DNA of 64,000 nt from Geodermatophilus arenarius (GTDB lineage: Bacteria > Actinomycetota > Actinomycetes > Mycobacteriales > Geodermatophilaceae): NCBI RefSeq assembly GCF_042654585.1, contig NZ_JBHSGR010000005.1, positions 138,673-202,672 on the forward strand, written 5' to 3'. The notes below the pieces were generated by a model. It ran no database searches. It was not told where the DNA came from and saw only the letters and a list, made by a program, of their open reading frames with translations. Positions 30,074 to 41,989 of the stretch are shown here, piece by piece (positions within the stretch are counted from its first letter, which is position 1; the number at the start of each line of letters is the position of its first letter). Position numbers and translations under genes: made by a program.

Positions 30074-30565
30074 ATGGCCGACTCGTCCTTCGACGTCGTG
30101 AGCAAGGTCGACCACCAGGAGATCGACAACGCCATCAACCAGGCGGGCAAGGAGCTCGCCCAGCGCTTCGACTTCCGCGGGACCAACGCGAGCATCGCCT
30201 GGGCCGGGGAGAACGGCGTCCTCCTCCAGGCCGACACCGAGGAGCGGGTCAACGCCGCCCTCGACGTGTTCAAGGACAAGCTCGTCAAGCGCGGCATCTC
30301 GCTCAAGGCCCTCGACGCCGACGAGCCGCAGTCCTCGGGCAAGGCCTACAAGCTGTCGGCGCGGATCAAGCAGGGCATCGAGTCCGACGTCGCGAAGAAG
30401 ATCGCGAAGATCATCCGCGACGAGGGCCCCAAGGGCGTCCAGGCCCAGATCCAGGGCGACCAGCTCCGCGTCAGCGGCAAGAAGCGGGACGACCTGCAGG
30501 AGGTGCAGCGCCTGCTGCGCGCGCAGGACCTCGACGTCGCCCTCCAGTTCGACAACTACCGCTGA
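30074..30565 (+). CDS. yajQ: YajQ family nucleotide-binding protein
   Basis: This 163-residue protein (MADSSFDVVSKVDHQEIDNAINQAGKELAQRFDFRGTNASIAW) has the two-RNP-fold YajQ pattern throughout, ending DLDVALQFDNYR. In Xanthomonas a YajQ protein binds c-di-GMP and acts as a transcriptional co-regulator; in other species nucleic-acid binding is reported. ATG start with GTGAGGAG upstream. Proximity to the GGDEF/EAL gene 1.2 kb away is suggestive but does not prove a shared pathway. Confidence 0.93.
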   Translation: MADSSFDVVSKVDHQEIDNAINQAGKELAQRFDFRGTNASIAWAGENGVLLQADTEERVNAALDVFKDKLVKRGISLKALDADEPQSSGKAYKLSARIKQGIESDVAKKIAKIIRDEGPKGVQAQIQGDQLRVSGKKRDDLQEVQRLLRAQDLDVALQFDNYR

Positions 30566-30573
30566 CCGGCCGA

Positions 30574-30618
30574 CCCGCGGACCGCGACCGCCCCGATCGG
30601 GCGGTCGCGGTCCGCGGG
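30574..30618 (+). terminator. Terminator after yajQ
   Basis: A perfect 20-bp stem, left arm 30574-30593 beginning CCCGCGGACCGCGACC, right arm 30599-30618, 5-nt loop, 8 bases after the yajQ stop codon. Confidence 0.85.
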
Positions 30619-30644
30619 CGCACGAACACCCGGGAGGGGCCGGT

Positions 30645-30650
30645 TACCGT
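30645..30650 (+). promoter_or_regulatory. -10 element for leaderless transcription of the MEDS regulator
   Basis: TACCGT followed by 7 nt and ATG 30658. No ribosome binding site is seen, in line with a leaderless message. Confidence 0.4.
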
Positions 30651-30657
30651 GGACGCG

Positions 30658-31698
30658 ATGGTCCTCCACGGGAGCCGGCGGACCGGTGGGGAGCCCGGGG
30701 ACGGTGCAGTGCGCCGCGACGGCTCCGCCGCCGCCGGCCACGACGCACACGACGCGGGCTCCCTGCCGCCCGCGGGCTCACGGCACGACGCGCTCGTCTA
30801 CGACACGGCCGACGACGTCGCCGCCGCGGCCGCGCCGTGGCTGCTCGAGGGCCTGGAGGCCGGGGACGCGGCCGTGATCGCGACCGGGCCGGGGACCGCC
30901 GGTCCGCTGTGGGAGGCCGTCGGCCGGGACCCGCGGGTGGTCGTCGTCGAGCGGCACCGCCTCTACCGGTCCCGCACCCCCACGGCGATCACGGCCTTCC
31001 GCCGGTTCGCCGAGCAGCACGCCGCGTCCGGCCGGCTGGTCCGGTGCGTGGGCGAGGTCGACTTCGGCGCCACCCCTGCCGACTGGCGGGAGTGGCAGGC
31101 CTACGAGTCGGTCATCAACGACGCGTTCGCCCCGCTCCCGCTGTGGGGGCTGTGCGTGTTCAGCTCCGCCCTCCCCGACCCGCTGCTGACCTCCGCGCTG
31201 CACACCCACCCGGGGGTCGTCACCCCCGACGGCCGGGCGGCCAACCCCGACTACGTCGACCCGGCCGCCTACCTGCGGGCCCTGCCGGTGCCCGACGAGC
31301 CGCTGGAGGCCACGGCCCCGGCGCTGGCCGACGACGACATCACCGACTACGCCGGGCTGCGGCACGCCGTCCGCGCCCACCTGGACTCCGTCGACGGGCC
31401 GGCCGACGTGCTCGAGGACTTCCTCATGGCGGTCGACGAGATGACCTCCAACGCGGTCCGGCACGGCTCCCCGCCCGCCGGGCTGCGGCTGTGGACGGCG
31501 CCCGGGCGGCTGGTGGCCACGGTCCGCGACTCCGGCCGCGGCCTGGACGACCCGTTCGCCGGCTACGGGCCCGCGCACGGGGAGGACCTGTCCCACGGCG
31601 GGATGGGCCTGTGGCTGGCCCGCCAGCTGTGCGACCACGTGGCGATCCGCCGCGACGACGCCGGCACCAGCGTCCGCCTGTCGACGTCCTGGACCTGA
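30658..31698 (+). CDS. MEDS-domain / HATPase anti-sigma-type regulator
   Basis: This 346-residue cytoplasmic protein joins an N-terminal MEDS domain (about residues 35-220: HDALVYDTADDVAAAAAPWLLEGLEAGDAAVIATGP ... CVGEVDFGATPADWREWQAYESVIN) to a C-terminal HATPase_c_2 domain (VDEMTSNAVRHGSP = N box; DSGRG = G1; GGMGLWLARQLCD = G2). This RsbA/RsbW-like make-up is common in actinobacteria, where such proteins regulate alternative sigma factors or anti-sigma antagonists; MEDS may sense small molecules. No sigma factor gene is adjacent. I start at the ATG placed 7 nt after the TACCGT box. Confidence 0.82.
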   Translation: MVLHGSRRTGGEPGDGAVRRDGSAAAGHDAHDAGSLPPAGSRHDALVYDTADDVAAAAAPWLLEGLEAGDAAVIATGPGTAGPLWEAVGRDPRVVVVERHRLYRSRTPTAITAFRRFAEQHAASGRLVRCVGEVDFGATPADWREWQAYESVINDAFAPLPLWGLCVFSSALPDPLLTSALHTHPGVVTPDGRAANPDYVDPAAYLRALPVPDEPLEATAPALADDDITDYAGLRHAVRAHLDSVDGPADVLEDFLMAVDEMTSNAVRHGSPPAGLRLWTAPGRLVATVRDSGRGLDDPFAGYGPAHGEDLSHGGMGLWLARQLCDHVAIRRDDAGTSVRLSTSWT

Positions 31699-31705
31699 CG
31701 CCGGG

Positions 31706-32581
31706 TCAGCCGCGGCCGGACTCCCCCGCCATCCGCTCCAGCCGGGCGATCCGCTGGGCCATCGGCGGGTGGGTGGAGAACAGCGCCGCCAGGCCCGCGG
31801 CGCGGACAGGTGCCGCGATCATGAGGTGGCTCTGCGCGACCAGCCGGTCGTCGGCGGGCAGGGGCCGGGCCGAGGCGACGGCGGAGATGCGGCGCAGGGC
31901 GCTGGCCAGGGCCAGCGGGTCACCGCTGAGGCGGGCGCCGTCGGCGTCGGCCTCGTACTCGCGGCCGCGGGTGACCGCCAGCCGCACCAGCCCGGCGGCC
32001 AGCGGGCCGAGCAGCACCAGCAGCAGGGTCCCGAGGACGCCGCCGTCGCGGTCGTCGTCGGAGCGGCCGCCGAACAGCGTGGCGAACGTGGCCAGGTGCG
32101 CCAGGTAGGTGACGACGCTGGCCAGGGCTCCGGCGACGCAGCCGACCAGGACGTCGCGGTTGCGGACGTGCGAGAGCTCGTGGGCGAGCACCGCCCGCAG
32201 CTCCCGGCGGTCGAGCAGCTCGAGGATGCCCTGGGTGCAGCAGACGGCGGCCCGCCGCGGCGTGCGCCCGGTGGCGAAGGCGTTGGGCTGGTCGGTGGGG
32301 CTCACGTAGAGGCGCGGCATCGGCTGGCGGGCCTGGGTGGCCAGCTCCCGCACCATCGCGTACAGGCCCGGCGCCTGCGTCTCGGTGACCGGGAAGGCCC
32401 GCATCGCGCGCAGGGCCAGCCGGTCGGAGGACCACCAGGCCCAGCCGTTCACCCCGAGCGCGACGACGAGCGCCACGAGCAGACCGCCCCGCCCGCCCAC
32501 CAGCGCCCCGGCGGCGAGGGCGAGACCGGCCACCAGGCCCAGGAGGAGCGCGGTCCGCACCCCGTTGTCCCATCGCCGCAC
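31706..32581 (-). CDS. htpX: M48 family metallopeptidase (HtpX-like)
   Basis: This is a 291-residue membrane zinc protease of the HtpX group, which degrades misfolded membrane proteins. Two membrane segments lie at the N-terminus (about 10-50), the zinc motif HELSH at 134-138 follows LRAVLA, two further hydrophobic segments come after, and the distal ligand Glu sits in GREYEADADGARLSG. Typical HtpX size. Start is GTG 32581 (VRRWDNG...). Convergent with the MEDS regulator, divergent from korA across a 200-base promoter region. Confidence 0.9.
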   Translation of the reverse strand: MRRWDNGVRTALLLGLVAGLALAAGALVGGRGGLLVALVVALGVNGWAWWSSDRLALRAMRAFPVTETQAPGLYAMVRELATQARQPMPRLYVSPTDQPNAFATGRTPRRAAVCCTQGILELLDRRELRAVLAHELSHVRNRDVLVGCVAGALASVVTYLAHLATFATLFGGRSDDDRDGGVLGTLLLVLLGPLAAGLVRLAVTRGREYEADADGARLSGDPLALASALRRISAVASARPLPADDRLVAQSHLMIAAPVRAAGLAALFSTHPPMAQRIARLERMAGESGRG

Positions 32582-32783
32582 GCCCCGGTGAACGGAACGG
32601 CCGCGACCGCCGTTCCCGGCCCCGGGCTGCGACCCCCGTCACGGACGGGAGTGGAGCGGAACACCCGTCCGTCGGGGAGGGTTGGTGTCGAGAGCGCCGC
32701 CCGCGACGGCGGGTCCCGTGAGCCGCTTCACAGGACCGGCGCGCGAACCCGGCCCGTAACCTGAGCCGTCGGAGGTAACCCTG

Positions 32784-35836
<3,053 letters not shown>

Positions 35837-35839
35837 CCG

Positions 35840-37252
35840 TCAGCTCCCGACCGGCCCGTCCTCCTCGCGGAGGGCGGGCCGGTCGCGTCCTCCGACGACC
35901 TCGGCCAGCGCGGGGAGCGCCCGGGTGAGCCCGGCGCGGGACGGGGCGGCGAAGCCCAGGACCAGGCCGGCGGCCGGGCCGTGCGGCCCCGGTCCGGTCA
36001 GGTGCCGGGCCAGCCCGTCGACGGCGAGCCCGCGGACGGCCGCGGCGGCGACCACCGCCTCCTCGGCCGCACGATCCGGGAGCGGGACGAACACGTGCGC
36101 GCCCGCCGGGTCCCCGGTGACGGCCACGCCTCCGGCGGCCAGCTCCCGCAGCACGAGGGCCCGCCGCTCGGACAGCTCCCGGCGCAGCCGCCGCAGGTGC
36201 CGGGCCAGGTCGCCCGAGGACGCCAGCGCCGCGAGCACCCGCTGGCCGGCGCGGGCGGGCCGGGTGCCGGTCGCCGTCCGGGCGGCCACGAGCCCCGCCC
36301 GCAGGGCCGGCGGCGCCACCAGCCAGCCGGTGCCCAGGGTCGGGCTGACGATCTTGCTGCTGGTGCCGAGGTGCACCACGACGTCGGGGGCCAGGGCGGC
36401 CAGCAGCGGCAGCGGGGCGACGTCGTAGCGCAGCTCGCCGTCGTAGTCGTCCTCCAGCACCCACCAGCCCTCGGCCCGCGCGCGGGCGACCAGCGCCACG
36501 CGGCGGCCCGCCGACATCCGCCGGCCCAGGGGCCACTGGTGGGCCGGCGTGCAGTAGACCGCGGCCAGCCCGTCCGGGACGGCGTCGACGACCAGGCCGT
36601 CGCCGTCGACCGGGCAGGGCACCACCTCGACGCCGGCCGCGCGCAGCGCCCCGGCCGCCCGCTGGTAGCCGGGGTCCTCCACGCCGACCCGGCTGCCCGG
36701 CGGCAGCAGCCGGGCGACCTCGGTGACGGCGGCGGAGGTCCCCCCGGTGGCGAGCACGTCGGCGGGGTCCACCGGCAGGCCGCGGTGCCGCAGCAGGTGC
36801 CCGGTGACCGCGGCCTGGAAGGCGGGATCGGCCGCGGGCTCGGGCGCGGCGTCGGGGGGCTCGTCCCCGGCGGCCCGCCAGGCCCGGCGCCAGGCGGCGC
36901 GGTCGAGCACCTCCAGGCACGGCGACCCGGCCCGGAGGTCGACCGCCGCGGGGGGCGTGTGGGCCGGGCCGGGCCGGGGCGGCGGCGCCGGCCGTCCGGC
37001 GGGGGCGGCGCCGACGACGAAGGTCCCCGCGCCCTGCCGCCCGGCGGCCCAGCCCTCGGCGACGAGCTGGTCGTAGGCGGCGGCGGTCACGGTGCGGCTG
37101 ACCCGCAGCGCCGCGGCCAGCTCGCGGGTGGACGGCAGCCGGTCGCCGGGGCGCAGCACGCCGCCGGCGGCCGCGGTGCGCAGGGCGTCGGCGAGCTGCA
37201 CCGCGAGCGGGCGGCCGGCGCTGCGGTCGAGGACGACCGGGGGCATGTCCAC
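35840..37252 (-). CDS. MocR/PdxR-type transcriptional regulator (GntR + aminotransferase-like)
   Basis: This 470-residue regulator has a GntR winged-helix domain (residues 5-75, RPGDRLPSTRELAAALRVSRTVTAAAYDQLVAEGW) and a fold-type I aminotransferase-like domain with Lys300 in LGTSSKIVSPTLGTGW for PLP. MocR proteins control vitamin B6 or amino-acid genes in response to PLP. It is divergent from a flavin-type split-barrel oxidase, a frequent pairing. Start GTG 37252; ATG 37246 is equally possible. Its 3' end overlaps the korB terminator hairpin. Confidence 0.87.
   Translation of the reverse strand: MDMPPVVLDRSAGRPLAVQLADALRTAAAGGVLRPGDRLPSTRELAAALRVSRTVTAAAYDQLVAEGWAAGRQGAGTFVVGAAPAGRPAPPPRPGPAHTPPAAVDLRAGSPCLEVLDRAAWRRAWRAAGDEPPDAAPEPAADPAFQAAVTGHLLRHRGLPVDPADVLATGGTSAAVTEVARLLPPGSRVGVEDPGYQRAAGALRAAGVEVVPCPVDGDGLVVDAVPDGLAAVYCTPAHQWPLGRRMSAGRRVALVARARAEGWWVLEDDYDGELRYDVAPLPLLAALAPDVVVHLGTSSKIVSPTLGTGWLVAPPALRAGLVAARTATGTRPARAGQRVLAALASSGDLARHLRRLRRELSERRALVLRELAAGGVAVTGDPAGAHVFVPLPDRAAEEAVVAAAAVRGLAVDGLARHLTGPGPHGPAAGLVLGFAAPSRAGLTRALPALAEVVGGRDRPALREEDGPVGS
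35849..35884. terminator. Terminator between korB and the MocR gene
   Basis: GACCGGCCCG and CGGGCCGGTC enclose an inner CCTCC/GGAGG stem. It lies 12 bases behind the korB stop, inside the 3' end of the convergent MocR coding sequence, so the last MocR codons double as a terminator. Confidence 0.7.
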
Positions 37253-37336
37253 GGGTGACCTCCGCTCCGATTGGCCTGGTCGACCGGCAGCCTACTGGCC
37301 CTTCCGGCAGGCCACTCCGCCACGCAGGCTGGAGCC

Positions 37337-37996
37337 GTGACCACTTCGACGCCCCTGTCCCCGACCCCGCGCAGCACCCTCCGGCGGCTGTCCGACCGCG
37401 CCCGTACCGACCGCGCCGACCTCTACGCCGTCCTCGACGCCGGCCTGGTCGGGCACCTCGGCGTCGTCCTCGGCGACGCCCCGGTCGTGCTGCCGACCGG
37501 CTACGGGCGCGACGGCGACACGCTGTACCTGCACGGGTCCACGGGAGCGGCGACGCTGCGGGCGGCCGCGGCGGGGGCGCCGGCCTGCTTCACGGTCACC
37601 CACCTCGACGGGATCGTGTACGCACGCTCGGCCATGCACCACTCGATGAACTACCGCTGCGCCGTCGTGCACGGGACCGCCCGGCCGGTCACCGACCCCG
37701 AGGAGCGGCTGCGCGCCTACGCGGTGCTGACCGAGCACCTGGCGCCCGGGTCGTGGACGGCCACCCGGCAGCCGTCCCGGAAGGAGGCCGCGGCGACGGC
37801 GGTGCTCGCGCTGGACCTGACCGAGGCCAGCGTCAAGGTCCGCACCGGGCCGCCGGTCGACGACGAGGAGGACCTGGGCCTGCCGGTGTGGGCCGGCGTG
37901 CTGCCGCTGCGCACCGTCGTCGGGGAGCCCGAGCCCTGCCCGCTGCTGCCCGACGGGACCCCGGTACCCGAGCGCGTCCTCCGCCGGCGGGTCTGA
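37337..37996 (+). CDS. Pyridoxamine 5'-phosphate oxidase family protein (split barrel)
   Basis: This 219-residue FMN split-barrel protein (DRADLYAVLDAGLVGHLGVVLGDAPVVLPTGYGRDGDTLYLHGSTGAATLRAA ... SVKVRTGPPVDDEEDLGLPVWAGVLPL) matches the Pyridox_ox_2 group, distinct from true PdxH. The fold binds FMN, F420 or haem; the actual substrate is unknown. I start at GTG 37337, in frame with a longer opening that would run into the MocR promoter. Divergent regulation by the MocR protein is likely from the arrangement. Confidence 0.78.
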   Translation: MTTSTPLSPTPRSTLRRLSDRARTDRADLYAVLDAGLVGHLGVVLGDAPVVLPTGYGRDGDTLYLHGSTGAATLRAAAAGAPACFTVTHLDGIVYARSAMHHSMNYRCAVVHGTARPVTDPEERLRAYAVLTEHLAPGSWTATRQPSRKEAAATAVLALDLTEASVKVRTGPPVDDEEDLGLPVWAGVLPLRTVVGEPEPCPLLPDGTPVPERVLRRRV

Positions 37997-38084
37997 CGCC
38001 GTGACACCGGCGGCCCGCCGGCCGACACCGCGGCCAGGTGCCCGGGAGGACCTCGGTGCCCCCACGCCCCGCACGCTCGGCGCG

Positions 38085-38102
38085 GGCCCCTGCACCGGGG
38101 CC
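38085..38102. terminator. Weak bidirectional terminator
   Basis: GGCCCC and GGGGCC form a 6-bp stem with 6-nt loop in the 130-base convergent gap between the split-barrel oxidase and the sugar dehydrogenase gene. Confidence 0.35.
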
Positions 38103-38126
38103 GATCGCGGCGCTGAGCCGTTCCCG

Positions 38127-39389
38127 CTACGCGGGTGTCACACGCAGGAGGACGTCCTCGCCGCCGCCGTTGTCGGTGGTGACGTACAGCGCGCCGTCGA
38201 CGCCGAGCCGGGGCGTCCGGATGCGGCCGAAGCGGTCCTCGAGTCCCGGCATCCGGAACTGCTCGGTCAGCCGTCCCTGGTCGTCGATCCGCAGCGCGAG
38301 CACGCCGGTGTCCTTCTGCACCCCCACGAGCAGCAGCCCGTCGTAGCCGCCCCACTGGATCCCGCTGAGGAAGTCGGCGCCGCTGGTGGCGATCGTCGGG
38401 TCCCCGGACGACCAGACCGCCGGGACGGCGCCGGGCAGCCCGGGATCGGTCATCGGGACGCTCTCGTCGTAGGAGCCGTCGGCGCCGTCGGGGTCCCAGC
38501 CGTAGTTGCCGCCGGGCACCGACCGGTTCACCTCGTCGTCGCGGTCGGGCCCCTGCTCGACGGTGTAGACCTCCCCGGTCCCCGGCTGGACGGCGATGCC
38601 CTGCACGTTGCGGTGCCCGTAGCTCAGCAGCAACCGGGTGACCGGGTCCGGGTCGTCGGCGAACGGGTTGCCCGGCGCGGGCCCGCCGGTGGCGGGGTCG
38701 ACCCGCAGCACCTTGCCGGCGAGCGTCGAGCGGTCCTGGGGGTTGCTGCCGACGGCGTTGTCGCCGGTGCCCACGAGCAGCGCGCCGTCGGGCGCGAAGC
38801 GGACGCGGCAGCCGCCGTGCCGTCCGGTGCGCTCGTTGACCGGGATGTCGTCGACCAGCGGGTCGGCGACGCGGGTGGCGCGGGTCCAGCCGGCGTCGAC
38901 GGTCCAGGCGATCACCTGGATCTCCGCGCCGCCGTCCGCCTGCACGCCCTGGCAGGTGTAGAGCCGGCGGTTGCCGGCGAAGGCCGGGTCGAGGGTCAGT
39001 CCCATGAGGCCGGTCTCGCCGTCGGCGAAGAGGTCGGAGAAGTCGGCCTCGAGCGCCCGGGCGGTGCCGTCGGGCAGCACCGCGGTGAGGCCGCCGCCGC
39101 GCTCGTCGACCAGCAGGGTGCCGTCGGGCGCCTGGGCGACGTCCCACGGGTGGTCGAGCCCGTCGAGGACGGTCTCGACCCGCAGCTCGGGCAGGCCGCC
39201 CGGCGCGGTCACCCCGCCGTCGGGGGCCGCGGTGGCCGCCTCGTCCTCCTGCGCACCGGGCAGGTCGCCGGTCGCGTCGGCCCCGTCGGCTCCCCCGGCC
39301 CCCGAGCAGCCGGTCAGCACCAGGACGGCGGCCAGGACCGTGGCCCTCGCGCAGCGGCCCGCCGCGAGCGTGCGGGCGGTGGGGGGCAC
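38127..39389 (-). CDS. PQQ-dependent sugar dehydrogenase-like lipoprotein
   Basis: This 420-residue six-bladed propeller protein is of the soluble aldose/glucose dehydrogenase type (GSDH). It carries a lipobox VLTGCS near residue 28, an acidic linker, then LDHPWDVAQAPDGTLLVDERGG, GETGLMGLTLDPAF, the PQQ-contacting HGGCRVRFAPDG and YGHRNVQGIAVQP and GGNYGWD segments. It should oxidise sugars outside the membrane if PQQ is available; no PQQ synthesis gene is seen here. Start GTG 39389 with AAGGA upstream. It follows the prenyl synthase gene by 12 bases and may be cotranscribed. Confidence 0.85.
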   Translation of the reverse strand: MPPTARTLAAGRCARATVLAAVLVLTGCSGAGGADGADATGDLPGAQEDEAATAAPDGGVTAPGGLPELRVETVLDGLDHPWDVAQAPDGTLLVDERGGGLTAVLPDGTARALEADFSDLFADGETGLMGLTLDPAFAGNRRLYTCQGVQADGGAEIQVIAWTVDAGWTRATRVADPLVDDIPVNERTGRHGGCRVRFAPDGALLVGTGDNAVGSNPQDRSTLAGKVLRVDPATGGPAPGNPFADDPDPVTRLLLSYGHRNVQGIAVQPGTGEVYTVEQGPDRDDEVNRSVPGGNYGWDPDGADGSYDESVPMTDPGLPGAVPAVWSSGDPTIATSGADFLSGIQWGGYDGLLLVGVQKDTGVLALRIDDQGRLTEQFRMPGLEDRFGRIRTPRLGVDGALYVTTDNGGGEDVLLRVTPA

Positions 39390-39401
39390 GGGGGTCCTTC
39401 G

Positions 39402-40460
39402 TCAGCTGGTCCGGGTGACCACGTAGTCGCACAGCGCCGACAGCGCGTCCCGCACCTCACCGGCCGGGACGGCGGACAGCGAGGACCGGGCGCGGTCGGC
39501 GTAGTCCCGCAGCACCGCGCCGGCGCGGTCGAGCGCCGCGGACCCCCGCAGCAGCGCCAGCGCCTCGGCGTGCTCGGCGTCGTCGGACAGCGGGCGGGAG
39601 ACCAGCTCGCGCAGCCGCGCGTCGGCGGGGTCGTCCCCGGCCAGCGCGATCAGCGCGGGCAGCGTGGCGACGCCCTCCCGCAGGTCGGTGCCGGGCGCCT
39701 TCCCCGACGCGCCGTCCTGGCTGACGATGTCGAGCAGGTCGTCGGAGATCTGGAACGCGACGCCGACCTCCTCGCCGAAGCGGGTCAGCGCCCCCACCAG
39801 GTCGGCGTCGACCCCGGCGAAGCGGGCGCCGAAGCGGGCCGAGGTGGCGACCAGGGAGCCGGTCTTGTCGGCCAGCACCTCGAGGTAGTGCTGCACGCGG
39901 TCCTCGCCGGGGCGGGCGCCCACGGTCTCCCGGATCTGGCCGGTGACCAGCCGCTCGAACGTGCGCGCCTGGATGCGGACCGCCTCGGGGCCGAGGTCGG
40001 CGAGCAGGTCCGAGGCGCGGGCGAACAGGAAGTCGCCGGTGAGGATCGCGACGCTGTTGGTCCACCGGCTGTTGGCGCTGGGCGCCCCGCGGCGGACGGC
40101 TGCCTCGTCCATGACGTCGTCGTGGTACAGCGTGGCCAGGTGGGTGAGCTCGCAGACGACGGCGGCCCGCACGACGTCCGGCGCGTGCGCGTCGCCCAGG
40201 TGGGCGGCCAGCAGCGCGAGCATCGGGCGGAAGCGCTTGCCGCCCGCGGCCATGAGGTGGCCCGCGGCCTCGGAGACGAACGGGTGCTCGCTGGCCACCG
40301 CGGTGGCCAGCGCCGCCTCCACGTTGGCCAGCCCCTCCGCCAGCGAGTCGCCGAGGGCCCCGCCCGGGAGCCAGGGGCCCATGGTCGAGGCGGGGGTCGA
40401 GATGCGGTGCCAGACCTCGGCCGGGGCGATCCCGTCGACGGCGGCACGGGGTCCGGTCAT
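39402..40460 (-). CDS. Polyprenyl diphosphate synthase
   Basis: This 352-residue all-helical prenyltransferase condenses isopentenyl diphosphate units. The two Asp-rich motifs are DDVMDE (114-119) and DDLLD (240-244), with GGKRFRP near residue 73 and DKTGSL before the second motif. The class fits hepta- to nonaprenyl diphosphate synthases that make the menaquinone side chain; its ATG overlaps the nuoN stop (TGATG) so it is the last gene of the complex I operon or follows it closely. Chain length cannot be fixed by eye. Confidence 0.88.
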   Translation of the reverse strand: MTGPRAAVDGIAPAEVWHRISTPASTMGPWLPGGALGDSLAEGLANVEAALATAVASEHPFVSEAAGHLMAAGGKRFRPMLALLAAHLGDAHAPDVVRAAVVCELTHLATLYHDDVMDEAAVRRGAPSANSRWTNSVAILTGDFLFARASDLLADLGPEAVRIQARTFERLVTGQIRETVGARPGEDRVQHYLEVLADKTGSLVATSARFGARFAGVDADLVGALTRFGEEVGVAFQISDDLLDIVSQDGASGKAPGTDLREGVATLPALIALAGDDPADARLRELVSRPLSDDAEHAEALALLRGSAALDRAGAVLRDYADRARSSLSAVPAGEVRDALSALCDYVVTRTS

Positions 40461-41989
40461 CAACCGACGAAGATAGCCGCCCGATCGGCGAGACCGAGCA
40501 CCGCCCCGGGGACGATCCCCAGGACCAGGGTGGCCGCGGCGGTCACCGCGAGGACGACGGTGGTGGGCAGCCCGGGGACGCCGACCGTGGGACCGTCGGC
40601 GGCCGGCTCGGAGAAGTACATGAGCACGATCACCCGCAGGTAGAAGAACGCCGCCACCGCGCTCGCCAGCAGCGCGACCAGCGCCAGCGGCCAGGCGCCG
40701 TCCTCGATCGCTGCGCGGAAGACGGCGAACTTGCCGGTGAAGCCGCTGGTGAGCGGGATGCCGGCGAGCGCGAGCAGGAACAGGCTCATGACCGCGGCGG
40801 TGACCGGCGAGCGCTGCGCGAGGCCCGCCCACTGCGACAGGTGCGTGGCCTCGCCGTCGCCGCTGCGCACCAGGGTGAGGACGGCGAACGCGCCGAGCGT
40901 GGTCAGGCCGTAGACCAGCAGGTAGAACATCACGGCCGACAGGCCCGTCCCCGGGTAGCCGAGGACGCCGGTGAGCAGGAACCCGGCGTGCGCGACCGAC
41001 GAGTAGGCCAGCATCCGCTTGAGGTCGGTCTGGGTGAGCCCGAGGACCGCGCCGACGACCATCGAGACGATCGCCACGGCGTAGACCAGCGGCCGCCAGG
41101 TCCACTCCTCGGTGCCGAACGCGACGTAGAGCAGCCGCAGGATCGCGCCGAAGGCGGCGACCTTGGTGCAGGCGGCCATGAACGCGGTGACCGGGGTGGG
41201 CGCGCCCTGGTACACGTCCGGCGTCCAGGTGTGGAACGGCGCCACGCTGGCCTTGAACAGCAGCCCGACGATCAGCAGCGCCAGGCCGAGGACGGCGAGC
41301 GTGCCGCCCCCGCCGGCCGCGACCGCCTCGCGGACCGCGGAGAGCCGGACGCTGCCGGTGGCGCCGTAGACCAGCGCCAGGCCGTAGAGGAAGAACGCCG
41401 AGGCGAAGGCGCCCAGCAGGAAGTACTTGACCGCCGCCTCCTGCGACAGCAGCCGGCGCCGGCGGGCGAGGCCGCTGATCAGGTACAGCGGCAGGCTGAG
41501 CACCTCGAGCGCGACGAACATCAGCAGCAGGTCGTTCGCCGTGACGAACAGCATCATGCCGCCGATGGCGAAGGTGGCCAGCGGGTAGACCTCGGTCTGC
41601 ACGCGCTGCACGGTGAGCAGCTCGCGGTCGCGGACGCTGCCCGCGGGCACCGCGGCGGAGACGACGAACGCGGAGCGGGCCGGGTCGAGGTTGCGCTCGG
41701 CGAACAGCAGGAGCGACAGCGCGCCGAGCCCGGCGATGGTGGCCTGCAGGAACAGCCCGGCGCCGTCGACGGCGAGCGCTCCCCCGGCGGTCACCTCGCG
41801 GGTGCCCGCGAGCAGCAGGGTGCTGACCAGCCCGCCGAGGGTGCCGACCAGCGCGACGGCGACCTGCACCGGGTGGCGGGTGTCGCGCGGGCCGAACGCC
41901 TCGACGAGCACGCCGACGCACGCGGCGCCGAGGACGAACAGCAGCGGCGCGAGCGCGGCGAAGGAGAGGTCGGGGGCCTCGATGGTCAT
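40460..41989 (-). CDS. nuoN: NADH-quinone oxidoreductase subunit N
   Basis: This 509-residue antiporter-like membrane subunit of complex I has about 14 membrane segments. Conserved marks are ELLSLPLYLI-type EVLSLPLYLISG, the proton-channel Lys in LFKASVAPFHTWTPDVYQGAPTPVTAFMA and the TDLKRMLAYSSVAHAGF loop. ATG in a TGATG overlap with nuoM. Role: proton pumping. Confidence 0.96.
   Translation of the reverse strand: MTIEAPDLSFAALAPLLFVLGAACVGVLVEAFGPRDTRHPVQVAVALVGTLGGLVSTLLLAGTREVTAGGALAVDGAGLFLQATIAGLGALSLLLFAERNLDPARSAFVVSAAVPAGSVRDRELLTVQRVQTEVYPLATFAIGGMMLFVTANDLLLMFVALEVLSLPLYLISGLARRRRLLSQEAAVKYFLLGAFASAFFLYGLALVYGATGSVRLSAVREAVAAGGGGTLAVLGLALLIVGLLFKASVAPFHTWTPDVYQGAPTPVTAFMAACTKVAAFGAILRLLYVAFGTEEWTWRPLVYAVAIVSMVVGAVLGLTQTDLKRMLAYSSVAHAGFLLTGVLGYPGTGLSAVMFYLLVYGLTTLGAFAVLTLVRSGDGEATHLSQWAGLAQRSPVTAAVMSLFLLALAGIPLTSGFTGKFAVFRAAIEDGAWPLALVALLASAVAAFFYLRVIVLMYFSEPAADGPTVGVPGLPTTVVLAVTAAATLVLGIVPGAVLGLADRAAIFVG

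Noticed and set aside
38001..40643. 880-codon plus-strand frame
   Set aside because: It runs across the antisense of three recognised genes (sugar dehydrogenase, prenyl synthase, nuoN end).
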